Source of the DNA: DATARN01 sp036264135
Lineage (GTDB): Bacteria > Actinomycetota > Acidimicrobiia > Acidimicrobiales > Palsa-688
NCBI GenBank assembly: GCA_036264135.1
Contig: DATARN010000171.1
Coordinates: 40,926-104,925 of the forward strand
Length of the DNA: 64,000 nucleotides
Direction of reading: 5' to 3'
Shown here piece by piece: positions 32,160-40,001 of this stretch (the first letter of the stretch is position 1; each line of letters opens with the position of its first letter). A program made the position numbers and the translations under genes. Under the pieces are notes generated by a model, which saw only the letters and a list, made by a program, of their open reading frames with translations, did not search any database and was not told the DNA's origin.

Positions 32160-32920
32160 GCCGACCCCCCGACCGACGCCGGGGCGGCGGCGTCATGACC
32201 CTCGGTCGCGGCCTCGGCCCGCCGGGCGGCCAGGGCGTAGGCCAACCCTTCGTGCTCCAGGCGGTTTTCGAGTTGCTCGACGCGGTAGCGGTGGATGACC
32301 AGCCAGGCGTAGAGAAGACCGAAGCTGAGGAACGACAGCAGCATCGTCCACAGTTGCGCCCCGTGGATGAGGGGGTGGAGGGTTTCGAGGGTGTCCCCCT
32401 GGTGCAGGGTCCGCCACCACTCGGTGGCGTAGTGGTCGATGGGCACGACACCCGAGAACAGGATGCCGGCGATGGCGCACCGGATGGCCCGCGCCTCGGC
32501 GGTGCCGCCGGTGCGGCGCAGCGCCAGGTAGCCGACGAACAGGGCACACAGCAGGGCGGTAAGGGTCAGCCGGGCATCCCACGTCCACCACACGCCCCAT
32601 GCCGCCCGGCCCCAGATGGATCCGATGGCCAAGGTGATGGCACACAGGACGACGCCCACCTCGGCCGAGGCGCCGGCCAGGCTGTCCCATCGCATGCTCC
32701 GCGTCCTCGGGATGAGGTACAGCAGGCTGGCCAGGGCGGTGACGCCGAAGGCGACGTAGGCCATGGTGGCCACCGCCGGGTGGACGTAGATGTTGCGCAC
32801 CAGGTCACCCTGGACCACGTCGGGAGGGGTGGTCACCAGCCCGAGGTACACCACCGCGGCGGTGGTGACCAGCGCGCCCAGGCCGAGCAGCCGGGTGGTG
32901 CGATTACCGGTTCCCGTCAC
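32156..32920 (-). CDS. ccmC: Haem-handling protein CcmC
   Basis: A 254-residue membrane protein with six predicted helices. WGRAAWGVWWTWDARLT near residue 105 is the WWD motif; conserved His lie in RNIYVHPAVATMAYV and in LETLHPLIHG. CcmC presents haem to CcmE. The C-terminal 30 residues are a charged Ala/Glu-rich tail. It starts 4 bases downstream of ccmB. Confidence 0.9.
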   Translation of the reverse strand: MTGTGNRTTRLLGLGALVTTAAVVYLGLVTTPPDVVQGDLVRNIYVHPAVATMAYVAFGVTALASLLYLIPRTRSMRWDSLAGASAEVGVVLCAITLAIGSIWGRAAWGVWWTWDARLTLTALLCALFVGYLALRRTGGTAEARAIRCAIAGILFSGVVPIDHYATEWWRTLHQGDTLETLHPLIHGAQLWTMLLSFLSFGLLYAWLVIHRYRVEQLENRLEHEGLAYALAARRAEAATEGHDAAAPASVGGSA

Positions 32921-32924
32921 GGGA

Positions 32925-33593
32925 TCATGCCTCCTCCAAGAGGGTGCCGAAGGCCAGCACCCCGAGTGTGACGTACACCGCCGCGAACACCGCGAGCAGA
33001 GTGACCCAGCGCCACCCGTCGTCGGTGCTCTGGCCCAGGGCGACCTGCCAGGCCCGGGTGGCGCCGATCAGGACCGGTGCCACGACGGGGAGCACGAGCA
33101 GGGGGAGCAGCGTTTCCCGGCCCCGCAGGCCGGCGGCCAGGATGCCGTAGATGGTGCCGCAGGCGGCCAGGCCGACCGTCGCGGCCGCGGCCGTGGCGGC
33201 GAGCAGGGCGAGACCATTGAGTGGCGTGCTGTAGAGCACGGCGATGCCGATGGCCAGCAGGACCTCCAGAGCGAAGAGCTCGAGGATGACGGCGGCCATT
33301 TTTCCCAGAAATATGCCCGCGGGATCGAGTCCCGAGAGCCGCAGCCCGTCGGCGGCGCCGTCGACCGCCTCCACTGCGAAGCTGCGCTGGACGGCCAGCA
33401 GCGAGCAGAAGAGTACGGCCACCCAGAAGAGCCCGGGGGCGGCGCTGCGCAGCGTGCCCCGGTCGGGGTCGAGGGCGAAGCCGAAGAGGACGAGCACGAT
33501 GATGGCGAACGGCGCCACCTGGTTGCTGGCCACCCGGGAGCGCGCTTCGATCCGGAGGTCCTTGCCGGCCATGAGGGCGGCGTCATGCCACAT
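32925..33593 (-). CDS. ccmB: ABC transporter permease CcmB
   Basis: A 222-residue membrane protein with about six helices. LMAGKDLRIEARSRVASNQV at the start and SLLAVQRSFAVEAVDGAADG, followed by LRLSGLDPAGIFLGKM, are family signatures. With CcmA it drives release of haem-loaded CcmE from CcmC. ATG 33593 lies 11 bases inside the end of ccmA. Confidence 0.9.
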   Translation of the reverse strand: MWHDAALMAGKDLRIEARSRVASNQVAPFAIIVLVLFGFALDPDRGTLRSAAPGLFWVAVLFCSLLAVQRSFAVEAVDGAADGLRLSGLDPAGIFLGKMAAVILELFALEVLLAIGIAVLYSTPLNGLALLAATAAAATVGLAACGTIYGILAAGLRGRETLLPLLVLPVVAPVLIGATRAWQVALGQSTDDGWRWVTLLAVFAAVYVTLGVLAFGTLLEEA

Positions 33594-34308
33594 GGGAAAA
33601 GGGGGCGGGGGTGGCGGCGGGCGCGGCGGTGGGAGCCGGGCCCGATGCGGCTCGGGGGGCGTCGGCGGCGGCGGGGCGGACAATGCCGCCGGCCATGGTG
33701 TGGCTGCGGTCGGCCAGTGCCCCCGCCCGGTCGACCTCGTGGGAGGCCAGCACCACTGCCGCCCCGTCGCCGGCGGCGGCACGGATCAGGTCGTCGAGGA
33801 GGGTGCGGTGTTCGGCGTCGAGGCCGGCGTGGGGCTCGTCGAGGAGCCACAGCTCGGGCCGTCGGGCGGCGAGCGCGGCGAGGGCGGTGCGGCGGCGCTG
33901 GCCGGCGGACAGCCGCCCGGCGGGAACCCGGCGCAGCCGGCCGTCGAGGCCCAGGCGGCGCAGGGCCGCGTCGATCGCCGCGGGCGAGCCGCCGGCGGCG
34001 CGCACCGCGAAGCGGACGTTGTCCTCGACGGTCAGGTCGTCGTACAGGGCGTTGGCGTGGCCCAGCAGCCCGACCCGCCGGCGCACCGCCCGCCGGTCGG
34101 CGACGAGGTCGCAGCCCAGCACTTCCGCGGTACCCGTGACGATGGGAAGTAGGCCGGCGCAGGCCCGCAGCAGGCTGGTCTTGCCGGCGCCGTTGGCGCC
34201 CTGGAGAAGGACCACCTCGCCCCGGTCCACGTCGAGGTCGGCGCCGGCGAGGACGGGGAACCCCCCGAGCAGGGCGACGGCTGAGCGAAGGCGGACGGCG
34301 GCGACCAT
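33583..34308 (-). CDS. ccmA: ABC transporter ATP-binding protein CcmA
   Basis: A 241-residue ATPase. GANGAGKTSLLRACAGLLP is the Walker A region, RLSAGQRRRTALAALAARRP the signature and LWLLDEPHAGLD the Walker B with its Glu. The C-terminal 35 residues are an Ala/Pro-rich extension. ATP use by CcmAB frees haem-CcmE. ccdA ends 63 bases upstream on the same strand, so it may share the transcript. Confidence 0.9.
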   Translation of the reverse strand: MVAAVRLRSAVALLGGFPVLAGADLDVDRGEVVLLQGANGAGKTSLLRACAGLLPIVTGTAEVLGCDLVADRRAVRRRVGLLGHANALYDDLTVEDNVRFAVRAAGGSPAAIDAALRRLGLDGRLRRVPAGRLSAGQRRRTALAALAARRPELWLLDEPHAGLDAEHRTLLDDLIRAAAGDGAAVVLASHEVDRAGALADRSHTMAGGIVRPAAADAPRAASGPAPTAAPAATPAPFSHVA

Positions 34309-34371
34309 GACAACAGCCCCAACGCTACTGGCGCCCCCCGTTTTGCACCATCCGGGGACCCGGCGCCGTGG

Positions 34372-35124
34372 CTACAGGTTGAAGTGGTTGAGGCCGGGCA
34401 GCCGGACGAACCAGTTGGACAGCCGGTGGATGCTGTCGGTGAGGAGGAGGACGCCGAGGCCGGCCAGGAGCAGGCCGGAGACCAGGTTGACCACGCCGAG
34501 GTGGGCCTTGACCCAGCCGAAGACCCCGGCCAGGCGGCCGAAGGCCACGCCGGCGGCGATGAACGGCACACCGAGTCCGAGGGAGTAGCACAGCAGCATC
34601 AGCTCGCCTCGCCCGAGGGTGCTCTGGGTGCCGGACAGGGCCAGCACCGCGCCCAGGGCGGGCCCGATGCACGGTGTCCACCCGAAGGCGAACGCCATGC
34701 CCATGAGCGGCGGCGCCCACTCGCCGAGGCGGGACGGCAACACGTGGAACCGCCGCTCCCGCATCACCCAGCCGGGCCGGATGAGGCCGGCGAAGACCAG
34801 GCCCATGACGATGATCACCACGCCCGCCACCTGGGTGAGGCCGGTCTGGTGGCGCTGGAGGGTGCGGCCCAGGGCGCTGGCGCCCGCCTCGAAGGCGGCG
34901 AAGACGACGGTGAAGCCGGCCACGAAGAGCAACGCCGAGCGGAGCAGGGTCCGCTGGTCGGTCTTGGTGGCGACCGTCATCTCGGTGGCGCTCAGGCCCG
35001 ACATCAGGGACAGGTAGCTGGGCACGAGGGGCAGGACGCAGGGGGAGACGAAGGAGGCCATTCCCGCCCCGAAGGCGACCACGAAGCCGACCGGGGAGTG
35101 GGCGATCAGGTCGCCGGTGCTCAT
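34372..35124 (-). CDS. ccdA: Thiol:disulfide membrane transporter CcdA
   Basis: A 250-residue protein with six membrane helices. The two reactive Cys lie in SFVSPCVLPLVPSYLSLMSG and FGWTPCIGPALGAVLALSG. CcdA carries reducing power from cytoplasmic thioredoxin to the extracytoplasmic CcmG/CcmH. It heads the ccm gene set. ATG 35124 overlaps the end of the broken enoyl-CoA hydratase gene by 4 bases. Confidence 0.9.
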   Translation of the reverse strand: MSTGDLIAHSPVGFVVAFGAGMASFVSPCVLPLVPSYLSLMSGLSATEMTVATKTDQRTLLRSALLFVAGFTVVFAAFEAGASALGRTLQRHQTGLTQVAGVVIIVMGLVFAGLIRPGWVMRERRFHVLPSRLGEWAPPLMGMAFAFGWTPCIGPALGAVLALSGTQSTLGRGELMLLCYSLGLGVPFIAAGVAFGRLAGVFGWVKAHLGVVNLVSGLLLAGLGVLLLTDSIHRLSNWFVRLPGLNHFNL

Positions 35125-35809
35125 GTCCCCTCGAACTGTGGGCGCCGGCGCTCCCGGAAGGCGGCCATCCCCTCCTGGGCGTCGCGGCTGGCCCACGCCG
35201 CCTGGTAGGCGGCGGAGCCCGTGGCCCCGTTGAGCATCGCCTTGTGGCCCTTCAGGGTGAGCGGCGCCAGGGCGGCCACCTCCTCCGCCCAGTCCTGCGC
35301 CTGTTGCAGGTCTCGCCGGCCCGCTGGGCGAAGCCCAGGCGGAGGGCGTCGTCGGCATCGAGCTCGGCGGCGGCGAGGAGCATGGCCTGGGCGGTGGCGT
35401 GCCCGGCCACCTGCGACAGGCGGCCCACGGTCCATTCGTCGACCATCAGGCCCAGTTTGGCGGCGGGGATCCCGAATCGGGCGGTGGGCTCGACGACCCG
35501 GAGGTCACAGGCGATGGCCAGCTGGGTGCCGGCGCCCAGCGCGGCGCCGCGGACGGCGGCGATCACCGGCACGGTCGTCTCCTCGATGGCCTGCAGGAGG
35601 CGGCGGAGGGCGGCGCCCAAGTCGGTGCCGTGGACCAGCGAGAGGTCGGCGCCGGCGCAGAAGTGGTCCCCGGCACCGGTGAGCACGATCGCCCGCGTCC
35701 CCACCTCGGCGGCGGCGTCCAACTCGGCGGTCAGCCGCCGGCAGGTGGTCACGTCGAGCGCATTGCGCCGCTCCGGGCGGTCGATGATGAGGGTGGCGAC
35801 ACCGGGCAC
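35121..35809 (-). pseudogene. Enoyl-CoA hydratase broken by a dinucleotide insertion
   Basis: An enoyl-CoA hydratase/isomerase family gene in two frames. The first part encodes IIDRPERRNALDVTT, GDHFCAGADLS and AAVRGAALGAGTQLAIACDL up to LRLGFAQRAG. The rest, in another frame, continues QQAQDWAEEVAALAPLTLKG and ends DAQEGMAAFRERRRPQFEG. A doubled TC at 35311-35314 (GAGA on the coding strand) causes the shift; without two bases the product would be about 228 residues. The mutation may be real or a sequence error. An intact paralogue lies at 36122-36916. Confidence 0.8.
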
Positions 35810-35855
35810 GGGAGTCGAGGTTTACCAGAGACCCCCTCCGGGGACAGCGAGTTAT

Positions 35856-36125
35856 GTGCTGCTCCTCATCATTTCCATCCTCATCTTCGGTCTCATCGTG
35901 GGCGCCCTGGGCCGTTTGCTGGTGCCGGGGCACAACCCGATGGGGTTCTTCATGACCGCCCTCATCGGGATCGGCGGCGCCCTCATCGGGGGCTTCGTCG
36001 CCCGCCTGCTGTGGCCGGTGCCTTCCAACCACCGCCTCGGGGTCTTCATCTGTGAGGTCTTGGGGGCGGCGGCGCTGGTGGCGCTGATCAGCGGCACCCG
36101 CCGGCGCAGCCGGGTCTACTACTAG
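35856..36125 (+). CDS. GlsB/YeaQ/YmgE-family small membrane protein
   Basis: An 89-residue protein of the transglycosylase-associated family. It has three membrane helices (VLLLIISILIFGLIVGALGR, MGFFMTALIGIGGALIGGFV, FICEVLGAAALVALISG) with the typical RLLVPGHNPMGFF between the first two, and a basic tail. Members often respond to envelope or acid stress; the name does not imply enzymatic activity. GTG 35856 is chosen, as the conserved helix starts there. It lies between two convergent or divergent hydratase genes. Confidence 0.85.
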   Translation: MLLLIISILIFGLIVGALGRLLVPGHNPMGFFMTALIGIGGALIGGFVARLLWPVPSNHRLGVFICEVLGAAALVALISGTRRRSRVYY

Positions 36126-36916
36126 CCCGGCGGCGACTTTCCGCCCCACTCCGGGGGCCGCTTCTCCCGGAAGGCGGCCATACCCTCTTTGGCGTCCTCG
36201 GTGCCCGTCGCCACGGTGAGCAGGGGGTGGAGGACGGCCAGCGCCTCGGCCGCGGCCAGGTCCCACACCGCGTAGAACGAGTCGCGGCCCAGTTTCATGG
36301 CCGTCGGGGACTTGGCCGCCAGGACGCCGGCCAGCTCGGCCACCGCTGCCTCGAATTCGGCGAGTGGCACGACCCGGGTCACGAAACCGATGTGCTCCGC
36401 CTCCTCGGCGCCTACCCGCCGTCCGGTCAGCATGAGTTCCAGCGCCTTCTTCGGGGGCATGGAGCGCACCATGGGGACGGTGATCATGAACGGCCACAGG
36501 CCGACGTCGATCTCGGGGGCGGCGAAGACGGCGTCGGGGGTGCACACCACCAGGTCGCAGGCCAGGGCCAGCCCGAAACCGCCGGCCACCGCGAAGCCTC
36601 GGACGGCGGCGATGGTGGGCTTGCCCAGCGACCACAGCTGGCGGAACAGGCGGGCGATGCCGCCCCGGGCGTGGTGCAGGACGGCGTAGGGCGCGCCCTC
36701 CGCCATGGTGGCCAGGTCCACGCCGGCGCAAAAGGTGGCACCGGCTCCGGTCACCACCACCACCCGGACATCGGGATCCTCTCCCGCCGCCACCAGGTGT
36801 TGGCTGAGGGCCTCCACCGCCGTCCACGTCAGGGCGTTACGCCGCGCCGGGCGGTTGATGGTGACCCGGGCGACGCCGTCGGCGACCGTGTAGAGGACCT
36901 CGTCATCGCCGGCCAC
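36122..36916 (-). CDS. Enoyl-CoA hydratase/isomerase family protein
   Basis: A 264-residue crotonase-fold protein. VTINRPARRNALTWTAVEAL starts the fold, GATFCAGVDLATM and RGFAVAGGFGLALACDLVVC form the CoA-ester oxyanion-hole region, and FAAPEIDVGLWPFMITVP follows. The catalytic Glu of true hydratases is replaced in the second position region by Asp-Val-Gly-Leu-Trp, so isomerase or another CoA activity is possible. GTG 36916 is chosen over longer readings that lack family similarity. The ending KEGMAAFREKRPPEW is shared with the broken paralogue upstream. Confidence 0.85.
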   Translation of the reverse strand: MAGDDEVLYTVADGVARVTINRPARRNALTWTAVEALSQHLVAAGEDPDVRVVVVTGAGATFCAGVDLATMAEGAPYAVLHHARGGIARLFRQLWSLGKPTIAAVRGFAVAGGFGLALACDLVVCTPDAVFAAPEIDVGLWPFMITVPMVRSMPPKKALELMLTGRRVGAEEAEHIGFVTRVVPLAEFEAAVAELAGVLAAKSPTAMKLGRDSFYAVWDLAAAEALAVLHPLLTVATGTEDAKEGMAAFREKRPPEWGGKSPPG

Positions 36917-36941
36917 GACCGGACGGTAGCGTCTCGGATCG

Positions 36942-37625
36942 ATGTTGATCGTGGCGGGGCTGGCGCTGGTCCTCGGCGCCGCCGTCGGCCTGGCTCGCGG
37001 CGGCCGGCCCGGCAACATCGGCCACCACCGCCTACGGGCGTGGTGGCTGGTCGTAGTGGGCTTCGGGCTCCAGGCAGCGGCCGATCGCCTCGACCTCGGC
37101 TCGCTGGCGACCGTCGCCGTCCTGCTGGGCGCCACCTCCCTGCTGGCCTTCGCCGCCCTCAATCCCCACCTGGTCGGCATCGGGGTCGTCGCCGTCGGGG
37201 TGGCCGCCAACGCCCTGGTCATCGGGCTGGACAACGGCATGCCCGTCCGCCCAAGCGCCGTCGTGAAGGCGCACATTGCCTCCGCCGCCGACGAGTCGGC
37301 CTTGAGCTACGGCCACCGCCACCACCGCCAAGGCGGCGGCGACCGGCTGGTCTGGTTAGCCGACATCATCCCGATCCCGGCGTTCCACGAGGTGGTCTCC
37401 TTCGGGGACCTCATCCTGGCCGTCGGGGTGGCCACCGCCGTGGCCCACCTCCTGGGCCCGGTCCCCCGCCACGCCTCGCCCGCGGACGGCGACCCGGCTG
37501 CACCGGCGGACGGCGGCTCGGCTGCGCCGGCGGACGGCGGCTCGGCTGCGGCGGCGGACGACGGCCCGCCTTCACCAGCGGTGAATGACGCCGCCGAGGC
37601 CGTGGCCGCCGACCCCGCCTCGTGA
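36942..37625 (+). CDS. DUF5317 family membrane protein
   Basis: A 227-residue integral membrane protein. Four or five helices lie in residues 1-180 (MLIVAGLALVLGAAVGLARG, WWLVVVGFGLQAAADRL). GLDNGMPVRPSAV and LADIIPIPAFHEVVSFGDL are the conserved loops of DUF5317. The C-terminal 45 residues are a hydrophilic tail with the near-repeat PADGGSAA, encoded by a 24-base tandem repeat (about 37485-37560). Function unknown. The stop overlaps the next gene by 4 bases. Confidence 0.8.
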   Translation: MLIVAGLALVLGAAVGLARGGRPGNIGHHRLRAWWLVVVGFGLQAAADRLDLGSLATVAVLLGATSLLAFAALNPHLVGIGVVAVGVAANALVIGLDNGMPVRPSAVVKAHIASAADESALSYGHRHHRQGGGDRLVWLADIIPIPAFHEVVSFGDLILAVGVATAVAHLLGPVPRHASPADGDPAAPADGGSAAPADGGSAAAADDGPPSPAVNDAAEAVAADPAS

Positions 37626-38689
37626 CCACGCCTCGGGCGGCGATCGTCTCGTTCCGGTTGGGGGGCGCCGACGGGGTGTCGGTCGAGGCAGCCAAGTGGG
37701 CCGGGGCGCTGCGCCACCTCGGCTTCGCGGTGACGACGGTGGCCGGCGCCGGCCCGGTGGACCGGCTGATCCCCGGACTGGCAGTGGGGCCGGCAGTGAC
37801 CGGCGTGGAGGTGCCGCCGCTCGACCTCGCCGGCCTGGCGGACGCGCTGGCGGCCGCCGACCTCGTGGTGGTGGAGAACCTGCTGTCCTTGCCGTTCAAC
37901 CCCGCCGCCGCCCGTGCCGTGGCCCAGCTCCTGGCCGGCCGGCGGGCGGTGCTGCGCCACCATGACCTGCCGTGGCAACGGGCTCGTTTCGCCGGGTGGC
38001 CGCCTCCTCCCGACGATCCGGCGTGGATCCATGTCACCATCAACGACCACTCCCGCCGGGAGCTAGCGGCGCGGGGGATCGCGGCCACGACCATCCCCAA
38101 CACCTTTGACCCTCATCCCCCCGGGGGTGACCGGGAGGCGGTGCGGCGGACCCTCGGCCTCGACGACGGGGACAGGCTCGTCCTCCAGCCCACCCGGGCC
38201 ATCCCCCGCAAGGACGTGCCCGCCGGCCTGGCCCTGGCCGAAGCCCTGGGCGCCACCTTCTGGCTGCTCGGCCCGGCCGAGGAGGGCTACGGCCCCGCCC
38301 TCGCCAAGCTCCTGGCCGGGGCCACCGTTCCCGTACACCATGGGCCGGCCGGCCTTGTCACCGCCACGAGCGGCATCGAGCACGCCTACGCCGCCTGTGA
38401 CGCGGTGGTGTTCCCGTCGCGCTGCGAGGGGTTCGGAAACCCGCCGGTCGAGGCGGCCCTGCACCGCCGGCCGGTGGCGGTCGGCCCCTACCGCACCGGG
38501 CGGGAGCTGGCGGCCCGAGGCTTCCGGTGGTTCGACGCCGCCGACGCCGGCGCCCTTCGCCGTTTCCTGCGAGCCGGCGACCCGGCGCTCCTCGACCACA
38601 ATGAGGACATCGCTCGAACCTGGTACTCGCAGGAGCGGCTCCCCGGCCGCCTGGCCCAACTCTTCGCCCGCGCCGGGTGGAGGTGGTGA
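37622..38689 (+). CDS. Glycosyltransferase (GT4/GT1 type)
   Basis: A 355-residue GT-B glycosyltransferase. The N-terminal domain begins AAIVSFRLGGADGVSVEAAK with the usual glycine-rich loop; VLQPTRAIPRKDVPAGLALA opens the donor domain, and VVFPSRCEGFGNPPVEAALH is the EX7E-type motif. It would add a sugar from a nucleotide donor to a cytoplasmic or membrane acceptor. Acceptor and donor are not predictable. The GTG start overlaps the DUF5317 gene, so the two may be coupled. Confidence 0.8.
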   Translation: MTTPRAAIVSFRLGGADGVSVEAAKWAGALRHLGFAVTTVAGAGPVDRLIPGLAVGPAVTGVEVPPLDLAGLADALAAADLVVVENLLSLPFNPAAARAVAQLLAGRRAVLRHHDLPWQRARFAGWPPPPDDPAWIHVTINDHSRRELAARGIAATTIPNTFDPHPPGGDREAVRRTLGLDDGDRLVLQPTRAIPRKDVPAGLALAEALGATFWLLGPAEEGYGPALAKLLAGATVPVHHGPAGLVTATSGIEHAYAACDAVVFPSRCEGFGNPPVEAALHRRPVAVGPYRTGRELAARGFRWFDAADAGALRRFLRAGDPALLDHNEDIARTWYSQERLPGRLAQLFARAGWRW

Positions 38690-38952
38690 CCGCGCCGGGG
38701 GATGACCCGATCCTTGTCCGCCGGGCCCGTTACGCCCGGCTGGCGGCCCTGGGCCAGCGGGCCGGCTACCTCTTCCTCGCCGTGGCCATCGTGGCCTTCG
38801 TGGTCGGCTTCGTGCTGGACTTTCCGTCCGTCGCGGTGGGGATCAGTATCGCCGGACTGGTCGGCGCGTGCGTGGTGCTGCCCCCCGCCATCGTGGCCGG
38901 CTATGCCGTCAAGGCGGCGGAGCGGGAGGACCGCCAGGCCGGCCGCCGGTAA
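38677..38952 (+). CDS. Small membrane protein of unknown function
   Basis: A 91-residue protein with two membrane helices (AGYLFLAVAIVAFVVGFVLD, ISIAGLVGACVVLPPAIVAG) between basic ends (LVRRARYARLAALGQR; AEREDRQAGRR). I recognise no family. GTG 38677 overlaps the glycosyltransferase by 13 bases; GTG 38686 is an alternative. Confidence 0.7.
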   Translation: MEVVTAPGDDPILVRRARYARLAALGQRAGYLFLAVAIVAFVVGFVLDFPSVAVGISIAGLVGACVVLPPAIVAGYAVKAAEREDRQAGRR

Positions 38953-39296
38953 GCCTGGCGGTCAGCGGATGCGGTACCGGCGCCGGCGGGCCTTGGCGGC
39001 CAGCAGGGTCACCGCGCTGCGCTGGGCCGGCGCCGGCCGGATCGGCTCCGGGGGACGGGTGGAATCGCGCGCTGGGGTTGTCCGCGGTGCCCTCACGCTT
39101 CGAAGGTTCGACAGTGACTAGTTCTTTCCTCCTAGTTCTTGCCGGATTTTCACGGCCTGGCCTGAACAAATGCGGCATTTCACCACAACGGCGCAATGCG
39201 GGTGAGGGTCGGTGCTATAGGGCTCGTCGTGGCACCCGCCGTTGGCCTTGCTGACGGCCCTGGGGGTGGTTGGGAGCGGCGGCCGCGTGTGGCATT
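38953..39296. other. Intergenic region; possible small minus-strand ORF
   Basis: About 340 bases with no clearly supported gene. A 9-base direct repeat CTAGTTCTT lies at 39118-39126 and 39132-39140. On the minus strand an open frame at 38962-39096 (GTG start, 44 codons) ends in a basic stretch, VTLLAAKARRRRYRIR, and looks protein-like; AGGAGG lies at 39128-39133 but too far upstream for the GTG. A 22-codon minus-strand frame upstream contains CRIC. Both are doubtful. Promoters for the TetR gene probably lie near the right end. Confidence 0.4.
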
Positions 39297-40001
39297 GTGC
39301 CCGGGTTGAATGAAACAGCAGAGCCCGCCGCCCCGGGCGCGGTGCCCACGGCCGCTCCCCGCCTGCGCGGCCGCGCCCCGTCAAGCCGGCTGCCGGCCGC
39401 CCGCCGGCGCCGCCAGCTGCTCGACGTCGCGGTCGACGTGTTCGCCGAGAAGGGGTTCCATGGCACCTCAATGGACGAGGTGGCCGAGGCGGCCGGCGTC
39501 ACCAAGCCCGTCTTGTACCAGCACTTCGACTCCAAACGGGAGCTCTACCTCGAGTTGCTGGAGGACGTGGGAAGCAATCTGGTGGCCGGGGTGACGGCGG
39601 CGGTGGGCGGCGCCTCGGGCCCGCGCCAGCAGGTCGAGGCGGGCTTCGAGGCCTACTTCGAGTTCGTGACGGAACAGACGAACGCCTTTCGGCTCCTGTT
39701 CGGCAGCGGCGGCCGCCGCGACGAGGAGTTCAACGACGCCGTCCGCCGGGTCGAGGACGTGATGGCCGCCGCCGTGGCCGCCCTGATCGAGACCGACATC
39801 TCTGCCGATCACCGCCAGCTGCTCGGCTACGGCATCGTGGGGTTGGCCGAGGTCACCAGCCGCCACTGGGCCAGCTCCGAGGCGGGCGATGGCGGCGACG
39901 AGCCGCAACGGGCCGCCGAGGCGGCCCGCCTGGCCCGCCGGGTCAGCGAGTTGGCCTGGGCCGGCCTGCGCGGCGTCCACCGCGACCCGCCGGCCCGATA
40001 G
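39297..40001 (+). CDS. TetR-family transcriptional regulator
   Basis: A 234-residue TetR regulator. After a Pro/Ala/Arg-rich tail of about 35 residues the HTH is RRRQLLDVAVDVFAEKGFHG, TSMDEVAEAAGVTKPVLYQH and FDSKRELYLELL. The rest is the helical ligand-binding domain, which does not reveal the ligand. Two start codons (GTG 39297, TTG 39306) are possible. Its end overlaps the convergent peptidase gene by 59 bases. The tail composition and GTTACT-type operators elsewhere do not identify its targets. Confidence 0.85.
   Translation: MPGLNETAEPAAPGAVPTAAPRLRGRAPSSRLPAARRRRQLLDVAVDVFAEKGFHGTSMDEVAEAAGVTKPVLYQHFDSKRELYLELLEDVGSNLVAGVTAAVGGASGPRQQVEAGFEAYFEFVTEQTNAFRLLFGSGGRRDEEFNDAVRRVEDVMAAAVAALIETDISADHRQLLGYGIVGLAEVTSRHWASSEAGDGGDEPQRAAEAARLARRVSELAWAGLRGVHRDPPAR

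Noticed and set aside
35121..35809. Programmed frameshifting in the enoyl-CoA hydratase
   Set aside because: There is no slippery heptamer or obvious downstream stimulator at the GAGA site, and the family does not need frameshifting.
37485..37560. Short tandem repeats considered as a CRISPR array
   Set aside because: The 24-base units are in frame, encode the PADGGSAA tail of a membrane protein and have no spacers. No CRISPR array was found in the window.
38962..39096. 44-codon minus-strand frame with a basic C-terminus as a confirmed gene
   Set aside because: Its GTG has no well-spaced ribosome site and no family is recognised, so it is only mentioned within the intergenic entry.
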